64,000 nt of DNA from Photobacterium salinisoli (lineage in GTDB: Bacteria > Pseudomonadota > Gammaproteobacteria > Enterobacterales > Vibrionaceae): the NCBI RefSeq assembly GCF_003614885.1, contig NZ_QZMS01000011.1, forward strand, positions 310,001-374,000. Reading direction: 5' to 3'. This document shows, in pieces, positions 48,146 to 56,772 of the stretch. Position 1 is the stretch's first letter, and each line of letters begins with the position of its first letter. The notes beneath the pieces were generated by a model that had not been told where the DNA came from, made no database searches, and saw nothing but the letters and a program-made list of their open reading frames with translations. The position numbers and the translations under genes are program-made.

Positions 48146-48394
48146 TCAGCCGATGGCCGAATACGGATCGAGCAGGTAATACGCAGTAACGGATGCCGAG
48201 CCGAGCTCAGGTTCAAGATAATTCTGTACACTTTCTACCGAATCCGCCTCCCAGATACAGCGACAGCAATGCTCGTCTTTATCCAGTAGTGCTGTTTGTA
48301 AACGCAGGCCCGAAGGGGGCTGACCCAGCGCCAGGCCGGCTTTTTGCGAAAACGTGTCCAGATCCGTGATCTTGTGCTCTGTGGCAATAAACAT
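48146..48394 (-). CDS. small hypothetical protein, ferredoxin-fold-like
   Basis: An 82-residue protein without signal peptide or membrane segment. Its beta-alpha-beta look (MFIATEHKITDLDTFSQKA ... CRCIWEADSVESVQNYLEPELG) resembles small dimeric alpha-beta-barrel proteins. I could not place it in a named family. The start has an excellent AAGGAGTCTTTC site, which supports real expression. It is preceded by the thioesterase gene on the same strand, 81 bases upstream. Confidence 0.65.
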   Translation of the reverse strand: MFIATEHKITDLDTFSQKAGLALGQPPSGLRLQTALLDKDEHCCRCIWEADSVESVQNYLEPELGSASVTAYYLLDPYSAIG

Positions 48395-48475
48395 GAAAGA
48401 CTCCTTATTCCCCTACTTCTGATTATAGAAGCGGAATAAGGCGTCTTTCTTTTTCATTCGAAGGCATTGCTCAAA

Positions 48476-48925
48476 TCAGGCGTTGGCGGGTAATTCTTTG
48501 CGGGCTTCTATCGCCTCAATGGTTTCTCGTAATTTGGGTGAAATCTGTGCCTTGGTGTTATTTTTGAAATCAAACATCACAACCTGAGCGGTGCCACGGG
48601 TTGTAATCGCGCCCATCTTCTTACTGAAAATTTCATACTCCATGGTGAAACGATCATCTTCTATTTTGGTGACGCGGGAACCGACCATCAAAGTATCAGG
48701 ATACGTGACAGGCAGACGGTAACGGGCGCTGGTATCACTCAGTACCGGGCCGACACCGGTATCTTTGATATCGTCCATCAGTGCTGCTTCTTTGAAGTAA
48801 TCCAGACGGGCGGTTTCGAAATAACGAAAATAAACCACATTGTTCACATGATTCAGAGCGTCCATTTCCCCCCAGGCCACCGGAATTTCTGTGACTACAG
48901 GGTAGTGTTGAAGAATTGCGTCCAT
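48476..48925 (-). CDS. acyl-CoA thioesterase, 4HBT hotdog-fold
   Basis: A 149-residue hotdog-fold thioesterase of the YbgC/4-hydroxybenzoyl-CoA thioesterase group. The signature VAWGEMDALNHVNNVVYFRYFETARLDYF has the catalytic Asp (about residue 21) and the HVNN motif. It likely hydrolyses short or medium acyl-CoAs. The ATG at 48925 has GGGAG 6 bases upstream; six more residues upstream to 48943 are unlikely. Confidence 0.9.
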   Translation of the reverse strand: MDAILQHYPVVTEIPVAWGEMDALNHVNNVVYFRYFETARLDYFKEAALMDDIKDTGVGPVLSDTSARYRLPVTYPDTLMVGSRVTKIEDDRFTMEYEIFSKKMGAITTRGTAQVVMFDFKNNTKAQISPKLRETIEAIEARKELPANA

Positions 48926-49072
48926 GTTGGCTCCCAAAGGCAAAATATGTTGTGTTAGAGCATTTAATCTAACCGTTTTGCAACATTACGACAACATCGA
49001 ACCACAGAAATGAGAAGTAGACAATAGCGCTTCACTGTTCTCATCGGTTGCCACTATTGGCATGTTTCGGAC

Positions 49073-49345
49073 TGTGCACAGGTTTGGAGATTGTGCCCGG
49101 TAACCCCCTCCTAGCCTCCCCCTTTAAAAAGGGGGAGGAATGGTCATGAGCGGGTTGCAGCTGTGAATATTCCCTCCCTCGGTAAGAGGAGGATTAGAGT
49201 GGGTTCGTGAAATGTGCACAAGTTTGGCATTTTTGCCCGGTAACCCCCTCCTAGCCTCCCCCTTGAAAAGGGGGAGGGATGGTCATGAGCGGGTTGTAGC
49301 ACTGAATATTGCCCTCCCCCCATACAAAGGAGAGCAAGGGAATTA
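49073..49345. repeat. tandem pair of C-rich intergenic repeats
   Basis: Two imperfect copies, with a period of 140 bases, begin at TGTGCACA (49073 and 49213). Each has CCCGGTAACCCCCTCCTAGCC, a G-rich complement that closes a hairpin, then ATGGTCATGAGCGGGTTG and a second C-rich hairpin starting CTGAATATT. The same modules, inverted, occur between rbsB and rbsK. It looks like a member of the CCCTCC-type dispersed repeats seen in several gammaproteobacteria. No open reading frame spans it. Confidence 0.8.
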
Positions 49346-49376
49346 TGCGGGGATGTTCATAACGCCGTATTCATAA

Positions 49377-49904
49377 TCAGAGAAAATCCATTCCGTAGAG
49401 AATATCACCGCAATGTCGGCATCTGAACTTATATACTGCCGGATTACCGCCTTTTTCATAGGTATCCAGGATGTCCTGCCATAAATTCGCTTTGAGCATA
49501 TGACGGCTCAGAAATGCCTGTAGCGCCTGTCCGCTTAAGGCTTTCAACTCATCATGTTCGGCAAAACCATGGAATTCGCAGGCATCGCCACAATGATCAA
49601 GCCAGACTTCCTGACGCCAGGACTGATAGCCAGGCGTACGCTGGCAAACCTCAGCAATGACTTCCCGCTTCAGGCCAGCGCCGTCCAGCGGAAAATCATC
49701 AGAATAAGAGGCTTTGAATTCTCTGGCTGCCGAGCCATCGGCGATGCACCAGGGGCACAGCCATTCGACATCGCGCTGGGAATAAATACTACCGCTATAC
49801 AGATAACCACGCGCCTCGCCACAGCAATCGCACACTTTCATGCTTTTCACTACAGCACCAGTCGCCAGCGGATCGGGATGATAGGTGAATTTCGGAAGAG
49901 TCAC
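49377..49904 (-). CDS. CbrC family protein (UPF0167)
   Basis: A 175-residue CbrC-like protein. It has three zinc-ribbon-like Cys pairs: VCDCCGEARGYLYSG (about 24-38), WLCPWCIADGSAA (about 49-61) and FRCRHCGDILYG at the C-terminus. E. coli CbrC affects colicin E2 tolerance under CreBC control; the molecular role is unknown. Translation starts at a GTG with AAGGA upstream. It lies beside the tandem repeats and is monocistronic. Confidence 0.85.
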   Translation of the reverse strand: MTLPKFTYHPDPLATGAVVKSMKVCDCCGEARGYLYSGSIYSQRDVEWLCPWCIADGSAAREFKASYSDDFPLDGAGLKREVIAEVCQRTPGYQSWRQEVWLDHCGDACEFHGFAEHDELKALSGQALQAFLSRHMLKANLWQDILDTYEKGGNPAVYKFRCRHCGDILYGMDFL

Positions 49905-50337
49905 TATTTGTATTCCTTTGTCTTAACCGATGACTTTGTAGCCATTCTTGTCATACACACCAAAGCGAAGAGCCACTCTGGCATCAATCTTATGCGGCAA
50001 GATCAGATTAAGATTTAGCGATAAAGTGAGGTTCAGGCCCTGCGAAACGCCATTTCCGAAGCACGATCACTTTTTAAACACCGCAGCAATAAAGCCTTGA
50101 GGGCTGGGATGGACAAGCTTTCACCAGTTATGACAACGCTGTGCAAATTTCCGGCTCAAGATACGCGTCACGCCCTTTTTCATGCCGCGTACACCCGATT
50201 TTCCGGTATCCTACCCCGCTAATTGATCACTCTACTTTATGGGCTGCAAGCCCTGCCGGCATTAAAACACTATTATGGTTTCAGACAACGCTTTACCCGG
50301 AACAGGCACTGTTCGCTTTCCAAAAGGCCGGTTCGCC
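49905..50337. other. divergent intergenic region
   Basis: About 430 bases lie between the CbrC gene (minus) and the membrane/coiled-coil protein gene (plus). No hairpin of note, tRNA or small gene with a ribosome site was seen. The 5' limit depends on which start the plus-strand gene uses. Confidence 0.4.
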
Positions 50338-51402
50338 ATGTGGACGGTATACAGCTTTACCAGTGCTTCCATTCTGGCTTCCATCATTTTTTCACTGCTG
50401 CTGTTCTTGTCTATCGACGACAATCCGGTGATGCAGATCCTCTTTGGCGGCCTGGCGGTTATTTTCGAGCTGGGTAAATTCTTCGCCTGGTATGAATTTG
50501 GCGAACGCCGTGCCAGACGCAGCTACACAGGCGCGGCCTGTGCGTTTGCTTTTTACTCGGTACTGGCGGCGATTTCCATCGGCGGATCGGTCGGTGGTAT
50601 TCAAAGTGCGACCAATCAGGCCCAGAGCCATGTCTCTGTGCAGCAAAGCAAAATCAACGCTTATAACATGCAGATTGACGCGATTGAAAAACAGATCGAT
50701 CTGAACAATGAGGCGGCGCAGAAATACATCAGGATGGAGCGCATCGCCACCGGTGTCACCCGTATTCAGCGAGAAAACAGCAAGCTGCGCGAACAGCAGC
50801 AAGCACTGGCCATGGAGCGTGACAGCCTGCCTGTGGTCAGTCAGGGCTCAGTGCTGGGTTTGATTGACGGCCTGGCCAAAACCCTGAAAGTCAGTAATGA
50901 AGCTGCACAGCTTGGGCTGGTGATCTTTCTCTCTGTCCTGCTGGATTTTTTTGCCGCCTTCTTTGTCGGACTGATAGGTGAAGAGCTGCGTTTTCGTCAG
51001 CAATTTAACCAGCGGCATGCCATTTACGTCTCAGACACTACCGTCAGGAAGTCTGCATCAGGTTCCAATCCGCCAAGACCTGAAAATAACCCAGACAGCG
51101 ACAATGCAGGCACAGCCGTTATGGCAACGCTGGCGATTGAAGCGGCCAATGAAGCTCAATCTGAACGCGCTGAAGAGAAGGCACCTGTGTCACCCTATGA
51201 TCGCGTAACAGAGGCACTGGCTTCTGATTCGGTCAGTTGCTCAAAGCGGGCCATTATTCGGGCGCTGAAACTCTCAGCGGATGAAGTCGATGAGGTGTTC
51301 CACCGTATGATGGGTGAAGGTCTGGTCAGTAAGAAGCCGAACCATCATTTTCAGTGGCACGGGCTGCAGGTTCAGACCGATACTAACGGTCAGCAGGCCT
51401 AG
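50338..51402 (+). CDS. membrane protein with coiled coil and C-terminal winged-helix-like domain
   Basis: About 354 residues; no family recognised. Order: three membrane segments near residues 8-26, 32-48 and 62-84; a periplasmic or cytoplasmic coiled coil (about 90-165, QQSKINAYNMQIDAIEKQID, RIQRENSKLREQQQALAME); a fourth membrane segment (about 195-220, GLVIFLSVLLDFFAAFFVGL); a low-complexity linker; and a C-terminal domain (about 292-345, VSCSKRAIIRALKLSADEVDEVFHRMMGEGLVS) resembling a small winged helix such as FtsK-gamma. The ATG at 50338 has AAAGG upstream; an ATG at 50275 is in frame without a site. Confidence 0.65.
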   Translation: MWTVYSFTSASILASIIFSLLLFLSIDDNPVMQILFGGLAVIFELGKFFAWYEFGERRARRSYTGAACAFAFYSVLAAISIGGSVGGIQSATNQAQSHVSVQQSKINAYNMQIDAIEKQIDLNNEAAQKYIRMERIATGVTRIQRENSKLREQQQALAMERDSLPVVSQGSVLGLIDGLAKTLKVSNEAAQLGLVIFLSVLLDFFAAFFVGLIGEELRFRQQFNQRHAIYVSDTTVRKSASGSNPPRPENNPDSDNAGTAVMATLAIEAANEAQSERAEEKAPVSPYDRVTEALASDSVSCSKRAIIRALKLSADEVDEVFHRMMGEGLVSKKPNHHFQWHGLQVQTDTNGQQA

Positions 51403-51467
51403 TCCTTCACAGGCTGCCTGACAGCCGATCCTCAGGGTCCATCATACCCCTGAAAATCCGTCACCAT

Positions 51468-51498
51468 AGCGGTCGCCCAGGCGACCGCTTTCTGTTTA
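51468..51498. terminator. convergent terminator
   Basis: A 9-bp stem (AGCGGTCGC with GCGACCGCT) and 4-nt loop are followed by TTTCTGTTT. It ends the plus-strand membrane protein gene. Confidence 0.75.
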
Positions 51499-51540
51499 TC
51501 TGCCGCAACAGTCCGCCACTCTGACTACTTCCTGCCTCAG

Positions 51541-52992
51541 CTAAGGTTTGTTAAACAGTGTTTCAAACAGAAAAGCCTCATCAAAATGACGCTGACCAAT
51601 AAAGGCAGAGGCATGGTGCCCCAGCTGGCGCTGGGTGCCCGGCGATTTAATGCCGAGCGGCCAGAGATAAAACCGCTCTGCACGCACACTGGCCGGTAAC
51701 ATAGCCTGCTGGTTAAAAAGGCTCTTATTATGGCTTGTGCCTGCAGGCAGGCTACGCAACTGGTCATAGGGTTGTACGGTCAGTGAACGTGTGCGGACAT
51801 CATGCCGCAGCCATTGCACGTCTTTCACCATATGCTCGCCAAAGGATAAGGTCACCGCCAGCTTGTCTGCCCGTGGGCCTTTGTAGACTTGCAGGGCGAC
51901 AGGCCATTCCACCTTGTTGTCCATTGCCGCAAAAGTAAGTGTCGGTGACAGGGCAAACACCATGTGGTAGCAGCCACAATGGTGAATACTGTCCAGGATG
52001 TAAGGCTGGCCGTCAGCATCCAGCGTGAGCCGGATAAGCACGCCATCAAAGCGGCCTGCATAAGGGTCAAACCCTGAGCGTGCTGTACGGTTAGCAAACC
52101 ACAGACTGTAGTTCAGTTGCATCAGGGTCTGACCATAAAAACGGGTATAGCTGACATGGGTATACAGAGTCGGTTTCCGGGAAACGACCTCAGGCTGGCT
52201 GGGGGTGACATACTGCACCTGACCGGGGAAATCATCCTTCGAGCGGGTTTCGACCTGAAAAACCGGCGCGTAATAGCTAAGCAGACTCTGCTGCTGGACT
52301 GAGCTTAGTTGCGGCCATGACAGGGCCGACTTCTCCCGTGCCTGGCGAAACCAGACCTGTATCTGCGAGCGGTCAAGGGCTGGTCTGTCATCCGCAGCAT
52401 ACCGGATCGCATAACCTTCAACAGGTTGAATAAAGTGGCTGATCAAACGCCGCTTTTCTTTGTCGATCGAAGGTCTGGCAAGGTGCTGTGTGACAGGGTA
52501 CAAGCCCAGTACCCGTTGCCAGGTCGCATAGCCGGAATGCGGCTGAGGCGGCTCAGCGATTAACGCCGACCACAGAGCGGGCTGATACAGACTGCGGCTG
52601 ACCAATTGCGCCGCACACAGTTCGAGCCGATTAAATGCATACGCTGTGTTATCCGGCAGGTTCTGATATTCCGCCTGCCGTTGTACAGCGGCCTGGTGTG
52701 ACACGTAGTCCAGCCATTGGCGCTTGCTGTCGCGGCCCGTCAGCTCAAATAACCAGGACAGACTGAAGCGGTCGAAAGCCAGGTGCGGAAATCTCGGGTC
52801 CCATGTCAATTGCGCATCCTGTACGCCCTGTTGCTGGACTGTGCGCTTAAAGTCGGTGAGCAGATCCACACAACTGGCTTGAGATTGCGTATAAATGTGC
52901 TGCTGGGCCGGAATAGAATCCGGGATCGGCTCGGGTAAAGATGCACAGGCCGTCACGAACAGGCAAACCAGCAGAGTCAGCAATCGCACCAT
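51541..52992 (-). CDS. large lipoprotein of unknown function
   Basis: A 483-residue predicted lipoprotein. The signal peptide is MVRLLTLLVCLFVTACASLPEP, with lipobox VTAC (Cys about 16). The mature protein is globular, with a C-terminal beta-rich half (YTHVSYTRFYGQTLMQLNYSLWF; RLTLDADGQPYILDSIHHCGCYHMVF). I do not know the family; the HHCGCYH segment near residue 330 looks like a conserved functional spot. AGGAGAAGGGAAT precedes the ATG at 52992. It is upstream of a convergent terminator and 166 bases from hppD. Confidence 0.75.
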   Translation of the reverse strand: MVRLLTLLVCLFVTACASLPEPIPDSIPAQQHIYTQSQASCVDLLTDFKRTVQQQGVQDAQLTWDPRFPHLAFDRFSLSWLFELTGRDSKRQWLDYVSHQAAVQRQAEYQNLPDNTAYAFNRLELCAAQLVSRSLYQPALWSALIAEPPQPHSGYATWQRVLGLYPVTQHLARPSIDKEKRRLISHFIQPVEGYAIRYAADDRPALDRSQIQVWFRQAREKSALSWPQLSSVQQQSLLSYYAPVFQVETRSKDDFPGQVQYVTPSQPEVVSRKPTLYTHVSYTRFYGQTLMQLNYSLWFANRTARSGFDPYAGRFDGVLIRLTLDADGQPYILDSIHHCGCYHMVFALSPTLTFAAMDNKVEWPVALQVYKGPRADKLAVTLSFGEHMVKDVQWLRHDVRTRSLTVQPYDQLRSLPAGTSHNKSLFNQQAMLPASVRAERFYLWPLGIKSPGTQRQLGHHASAFIGQRHFDEAFLFETLFNKP

Positions 52993-53097
52993 ATTCCCTT
53001 CTCCTGATGATCCCGGCACGGATATAAACGGTACCCGACTCCTGTAAGTGAAGCAGATAAACACCAAGTTTGATGCCTGCCCCCATTTCCAGACCAA

Positions 53098-53131
53098 CAA
53101 AAAAGCCCACACCTGGCCGTGCGGGCTTGTT
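53098..53131 (-). terminator. rho-independent terminator of hppD
   Basis: On the minus strand AAGCCC...GGGCTT encloses a GC-rich loop and runs into TTTTTTG. It lies about 30 bases past the hppD stop. Confidence 0.75.
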
Positions 53132-53158
53132 CATATTCTGATAAATAAGCGAGTAACG

Positions 53159-54238
53159 TTAAGCGTTATCCGGTACCTGAATCACACCGCGGCGGATCTG
53201 ATCCAGTTCAATCGATTCAAACAGCGCCTGGAAATTACCTTCACCAAAGCCTTCATTGCCTTTACGCTGAATGATTTCAAAGAACACAGGACCAATAACG
53301 GTATCGGTGAAGATTTGCAGCAGAATGCCGGTTTCATCACCATCAATCAGGATCTTCAGATCTTTCAGCTTCGCCAGATCCTCCTGATGACCAGGAATCC
53401 GCTTGTTCACCCCTTCATAGTAGGTATCAGGCGTATCCATAAAGGCCAGACCATTCTTCTTCAGTCGTGACACCGTCTCAAAGATGTTGTCTGTGCTCAA
53501 AGCAATATGCTGGATACCTTCACCATTGTATTGGTCCAGATATTCTGCAATCTGTGATTTGTCGTCGCTGGATTCATTAATTGGAATGCGGATTTTGCCG
53601 CATGGCGCTGTCATGGCGCGAGACAACAGGCCTGTCACTTTACCTTTGATGTCAAAGTGGCGGATTTCGCGGAAATTGGCAATACGCTCATAAAAACCAG
53701 CCCACAGATCCATATTCCCTTGCTTCACATTGTGAGTCAGGTGATCCAGGGTATGTAACCCGGCGTCCTGACTGGCCAGGCGCTCCTGGTAATCCGGGTA
53801 ATAGTCGAAATCGATCTCATAGATATCGTGCTCGCCATAGCGATCAACCAGATAGATCAGAGATTCACCTATGCCGTAAACAGCCGGAATGTTCAGCTCC
53901 ATCGGGCCGGCCTGTGCTGGGCAGGCTGTCGCGCCGTTTTCCACTGCGTGTTCCAGCGCATGAGTTGAATCTTTCACACGAAATGCCATCGCGTTAACGC
54001 TTGCACCGTGCACACCGGCAAAACCAGCAGCCTGAGAATGCTGTTCACCGTTAACGATAAAGTTGATATCACCCTGGCGGTATAACCAGACTGATTTATG
54101 TTTATGTTTGGCAATTTCAGCAAAGCCCATCAGCCGGAACAGGTTTTTGAGATTGGCAATACCCTCTGGCGTCGGTGCGGTATACTCAACAAACTCGAAG
54201 CCGTCCGTGCCCATAGGATTTTTCATCATTTCACTCAT
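53159..54238 (-). CDS. hppD: 4-hydroxyphenylpyruvate dioxygenase
   Basis: A 359-residue Fe(II) dioxygenase that converts 4-hydroxyphenylpyruvate to homogentisate, the substrate of HmgA encoded at 19 kb. Iron ligands are visible: His in LDHLTHNV (about 180), His in IQHIALSTDN (about 260), and Glu in GPVFFEIIQRKG (about 337). GAGGATATACGG precedes the ATG at 54238. It is unlinked, about 33 kb from the other pathway genes in this window. Three TGTAAA half-sites lie upstream (54334, 54356, 54369), suggestive of TyrR-type control but not matching the full box. Confidence 0.95.
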   Translation of the reverse strand: MSEMMKNPMGTDGFEFVEYTAPTPEGIANLKNLFRLMGFAEIAKHKHKSVWLYRQGDINFIVNGEQHSQAAGFAGVHGASVNAMAFRVKDSTHALEHAVENGATACPAQAGPMELNIPAVYGIGESLIYLVDRYGEHDIYEIDFDYYPDYQERLASQDAGLHTLDHLTHNVKQGNMDLWAGFYERIANFREIRHFDIKGKVTGLLSRAMTAPCGKIRIPINESSDDKSQIAEYLDQYNGEGIQHIALSTDNIFETVSRLKKNGLAFMDTPDTYYEGVNKRIPGHQEDLAKLKDLKILIDGDETGILLQIFTDTVIGPVFFEIIQRKGNEGFGEGNFQALFESIELDQIRRGVIQVPDNA

Positions 54239-54660
54239 CCGTATATCCTCACATATTGGTTACTTAGCTGACGCCTGTTCAGCGATTCCTTTTCTATAGA
54301 ATAAGCACCATACAGAGAGGTTGAGAAGCCAGTTGTAAAACTAAGGTTAACACCATGTAAAAATAGTTTGTAAAGCCAGCTTGCCAGCCATTTAAGCGGG
54401 ATAGGAGGTGAATTCATCACAGGCAATAAGAACAGCGTAAGAACCTGAGACAGCATGAAATCAAGCCATTTCATAAAATTGAAAAATAGTGTAGAAAGCT
54501 TTACATAGGCGTATGCGCTGGAGTACTGCTGAGAAACGCTGGCGTAAGTGAAGCAGTCACCCTACACGGCCAATCACACCCGGCAAGACTGAGTTGCTGG
54601 CTCTGTCGATATTCGAAAGATAAGCAGCCCCTGACTATGGTTATGGAGGAGGTCATCGTA
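54239..54660. promoter_or_regulatory. hppD promoter region with TGTAAA half-sites
   Basis: About 420 bases lie between hppD (minus) and the CHAD gene (plus). TGTAAA occurs at 54334-54339, 54356-54361 and 54369-54374, and a 16-bp dyad TGTAGAAAGCTTTACA at 54490-54505 (TyrR spacing would need 18). A weak TyrR-type region is possible. Confidence 0.35.
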
Positions 54661-55623
54661 ATGAGCGTAAATAAAAGGGATAAACTGCGTTTACCGCAGC
54701 GGAAAAAAGCGTCAGTTGCCCTGAAAAAAGACAGCGCAATTTACTTACCAACCTATCATTTTCTGAAAAGCGAATTTCAGCATGCCCGACGCCACGAGGC
54801 TGGGCTGATCCGCGACGATGATACTGAATTCCTGCACCAGTACCGTGTATCACTCCGGCGCTGTCGGGCTCTGCTCAGCCTGCTCAGTGCCATTTTCCTG
54901 CCGCAGCAAAAACAAATGATTCAGAACGCCCTGAAAACCTTAATGCAGAAAACCAATGAACTGCGGGATCTGGATGTGTATTTAGGCAATATGGAGCCCT
55001 ATTTCGATGCGCTGGATCATGAATATCATCAGGGTCTTATCCTGTTCTTTAACGACTTGCAGGACAGGCGGATAGTGTTGCAAAAGCACATCAAAGAGTG
55101 GCTGAAATCTGCAGACTACCAGCAGCAATGCGCCCAGATAGTCGGCTTACTTGATGAACTGGACGTGAAACCGACAGACGCAGGAAAAAAGCCTTGCCTG
55201 CCCTTCGCAAAAAAATGTATCTGGAAGCACTTCAATAAAACACAGAATGTCTGTCAGTCCATCGGTTACGCCAACCCTGACGAACACATTCACGAGCTCA
55301 GAATTTCCTGTAAAAAGCTCCGCTATCTGCTGGAATATTTTGCCCCTGTTTTTCCGCGCAAAGTCATGAAAGAGCACATCAAACAGCTGAAAGCGCTGCA
55401 AGATTCCCTTGGTTACTTTAATGACAGTGCGGTACAGATAGATTTTCTGAATCAGTATCTTGAGCAGCAAAAGCCGGGCTCAAAACGCCATAACGCGATC
55501 TCGCATTTACTGACATTCAGCCAAAAGCAGCATGCCGATCATAAAATCAGCGTGATTGATCATGTTAATCAATATGCTTTTGCGGCTCCTCAGAAATCCT
55601 TTGAGAAGATCTATAAACCCTGA
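54661..55623 (+). CDS. CHAD domain-containing protein
   Basis: A 320-residue helical protein of the CHAD family, which binds inorganic polyphosphate through two four-helix bundles lined with basic residues. The repeated signature appears twice: EFLHQYRVSLRRCRALLSLL (about 58-77) and HELRISCKKLRYLLEYF (about 210-226). No CYTH domain is attached. Cell role (polyphosphate granules or signalling) is unknown. GGAGGAGG lies 8-10 bases before the ATG at 54661; an ATG at 54637 is in frame. Confidence 0.9.
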   Translation: MSVNKRDKLRLPQRKKASVALKKDSAIYLPTYHFLKSEFQHARRHEAGLIRDDDTEFLHQYRVSLRRCRALLSLLSAIFLPQQKQMIQNALKTLMQKTNELRDLDVYLGNMEPYFDALDHEYHQGLILFFNDLQDRRIVLQKHIKEWLKSADYQQQCAQIVGLLDELDVKPTDAGKKPCLPFAKKCIWKHFNKTQNVCQSIGYANPDEHIHELRISCKKLRYLLEYFAPVFPRKVMKEHIKQLKALQDSLGYFNDSAVQIDFLNQYLEQQKPGSKRHNAISHLLTFSQKQHADHKISVIDHVNQYAFAAPQKSFEKIYKP

Positions 55624-55769
55624 GCAGGGCAACGGACGGGAGATTTTTGCAACATCATGCACATTTCATAAAAGCTTCATTAAACAGCAATACAGGCTGA
55701 GAGCCCAATCACGCTTTATTTTCAGCGCTTTGCTATTAATTAGTGAAACATCAATGAAAGGAAGTGCGT

Positions 55770-56108
55770 ATGAAATCAATCAGAACAATAACACTGACTC
55801 TCTCTTCCCTGCTTGCACTGTCTTTTACACCTCAGGTTGCAGCAACCGATGCACAACAAGCCTTCATGAACGACTGCCTGCGCACTTATCAGAATGAATC
55901 TCTGTGTCTGGGTTATGCCCTGGGTGTTTTTAACACCATTTCAGCCATTCAGTGCAGCCAGCCAGAGCAGCACCCTATTCATTCGTTAACGCAATCCGGC
56001 ACTATGCAAACAGAGGGTGCAAAACGCGTTCGCCTGTCGATTGAGGCCATGCAACCTGCACTGAGCAAAATCAGCGACTGCCGGACTAATGCTCCGGCCT
56101 CAAGCTGA
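55770..56108 (+). CDS. small secreted protein, Rap1a/Tai-like pattern
   Basis: A 112-residue protein with a signal peptide (residues 1-24, cleavage after VAAT or QVAA). Four Cys (in NDCLRTYQNESLCLGY, IQCSQ and SDCRT) are likely disulfide-bonded in the periplasm. The spacing C-x-many-C-x-GYxxGV is like that of Rap1a/Tai-type type VI secretion immunity proteins, but no effector or T6SS gene is near, so this is only a hint. AAAGGAAGTGCGT precedes the ATG at 55770. Confidence 0.6.
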   Translation: MKSIRTITLTLSSLLALSFTPQVAATDAQQAFMNDCLRTYQNESLCLGYALGVFNTISAIQCSQPEQHPIHSLTQSGTMQTEGAKRVRLSIEAMQPALSKISDCRTNAPASS

Positions 56109-56121
56109 CCTTCATTCATGC

Positions 56122-56142
56122 CGGCCAGTCTGATACTGGCCG
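56122..56142. terminator. convergent hairpin
   Basis: CGGCCAGT and ACTGGCCG form a perfect 8-bp stem with a 5-nt loop, between the secreted protein gene and the glutathione peroxidase gene, which converge. T-runs are weak. Confidence 0.5.
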
Positions 56143-56157
56143 ACAAACACGCTCGTT

Positions 56158-56634
56158 TTATAAGGCGGCTTTAATATCCGCTTCCAGTGCTTCTGGTTTG
56201 GTCAGCGGCGCGTAACGTTTAATCGGCTGACCATCCCGGCCAATCAGGAACTTGGTGAAGTTCCACTTGATATTTTTTCCCAGCAGACCGGGTAAGGCGT
56301 CGGTCAGGTAGGCAAACAGCGGATGGCTGGCGGATCCTTTGACATCCACCTTTTCAAACATGGGAAAATCGACACCATAGTTAATTTCGCAAAACTCACT
56401 GATAGCTTCACTGTTACCCGGTTCCTGCTGCCCAAACTGATTACAGGGAAAACCGAGGATCACCAGCCCCTGTTCTTTGTAGGTCTGATAGAGTGATTGC
56501 AGCCCCTGATATTGCGGAGTAAACCCGCATTGACTGGCGGTATTCACCACCAAGACAACTTTCCCCTTGTAAGTGCTCAATGGCACGACCTCGCCTTGCA
56601 GGCTGGTGACTGAAAAATCATAAAATGCCGCCAT
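56158..56634 (-). CDS. glutathione peroxidase (Cys-type, BtuE-like)
   Basis: A 158-residue thiol peroxidase reducing hydroperoxides. The catalytic tetrad region is intact: Cys in NTASQCGFTPQY (about residue 36), Gln in LGFPCNQFG (about 70), and Trp-Asn in IKWNFTKFLIG (about 125). The peroxidatic residue is Cys rather than selenocysteine. Bacterial members (BtuE) can use thioredoxin. It is a single gene, convergent with the secreted protein gene and divergent from the next hypothetical gene. Confidence 0.93.
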   Translation of the reverse strand: MAAFYDFSVTSLQGEVVPLSTYKGKVVLVVNTASQCGFTPQYQGLQSLYQTYKEQGLVILGFPCNQFGQQEPGNSEAISEFCEINYGVDFPMFEKVDVKGSASHPLFAYLTDALPGLLGKNIKWNFTKFLIGRDGQPIKRYAPLTKPEALEADIKAAL

Positions 56635-56772
56635 AATTCTGTTCCTTACCTGTCATACATCATGTATTCATGTGGCCAGTTTATCAGGCACAGCTGTTCA
56701 ACTGGGAATTGTTCTTTAAAACCGTATACTGGCCCCCAATAACATCTGCAACCTCACTGCCAGGAAGCCGCC

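Noticed and set aside
49073..49345. CRISPR-like array
   Set aside because: Only two long imperfect copies with a 140-base period and internal hairpins; no short identical repeats, no unique spacers and no cas genes.
54235..54474. 79-codon minus-strand frame ahead of hppD
   Set aside because: It covers the hppD promoter region, lacks a ribosome site and has no recognisable sequence.
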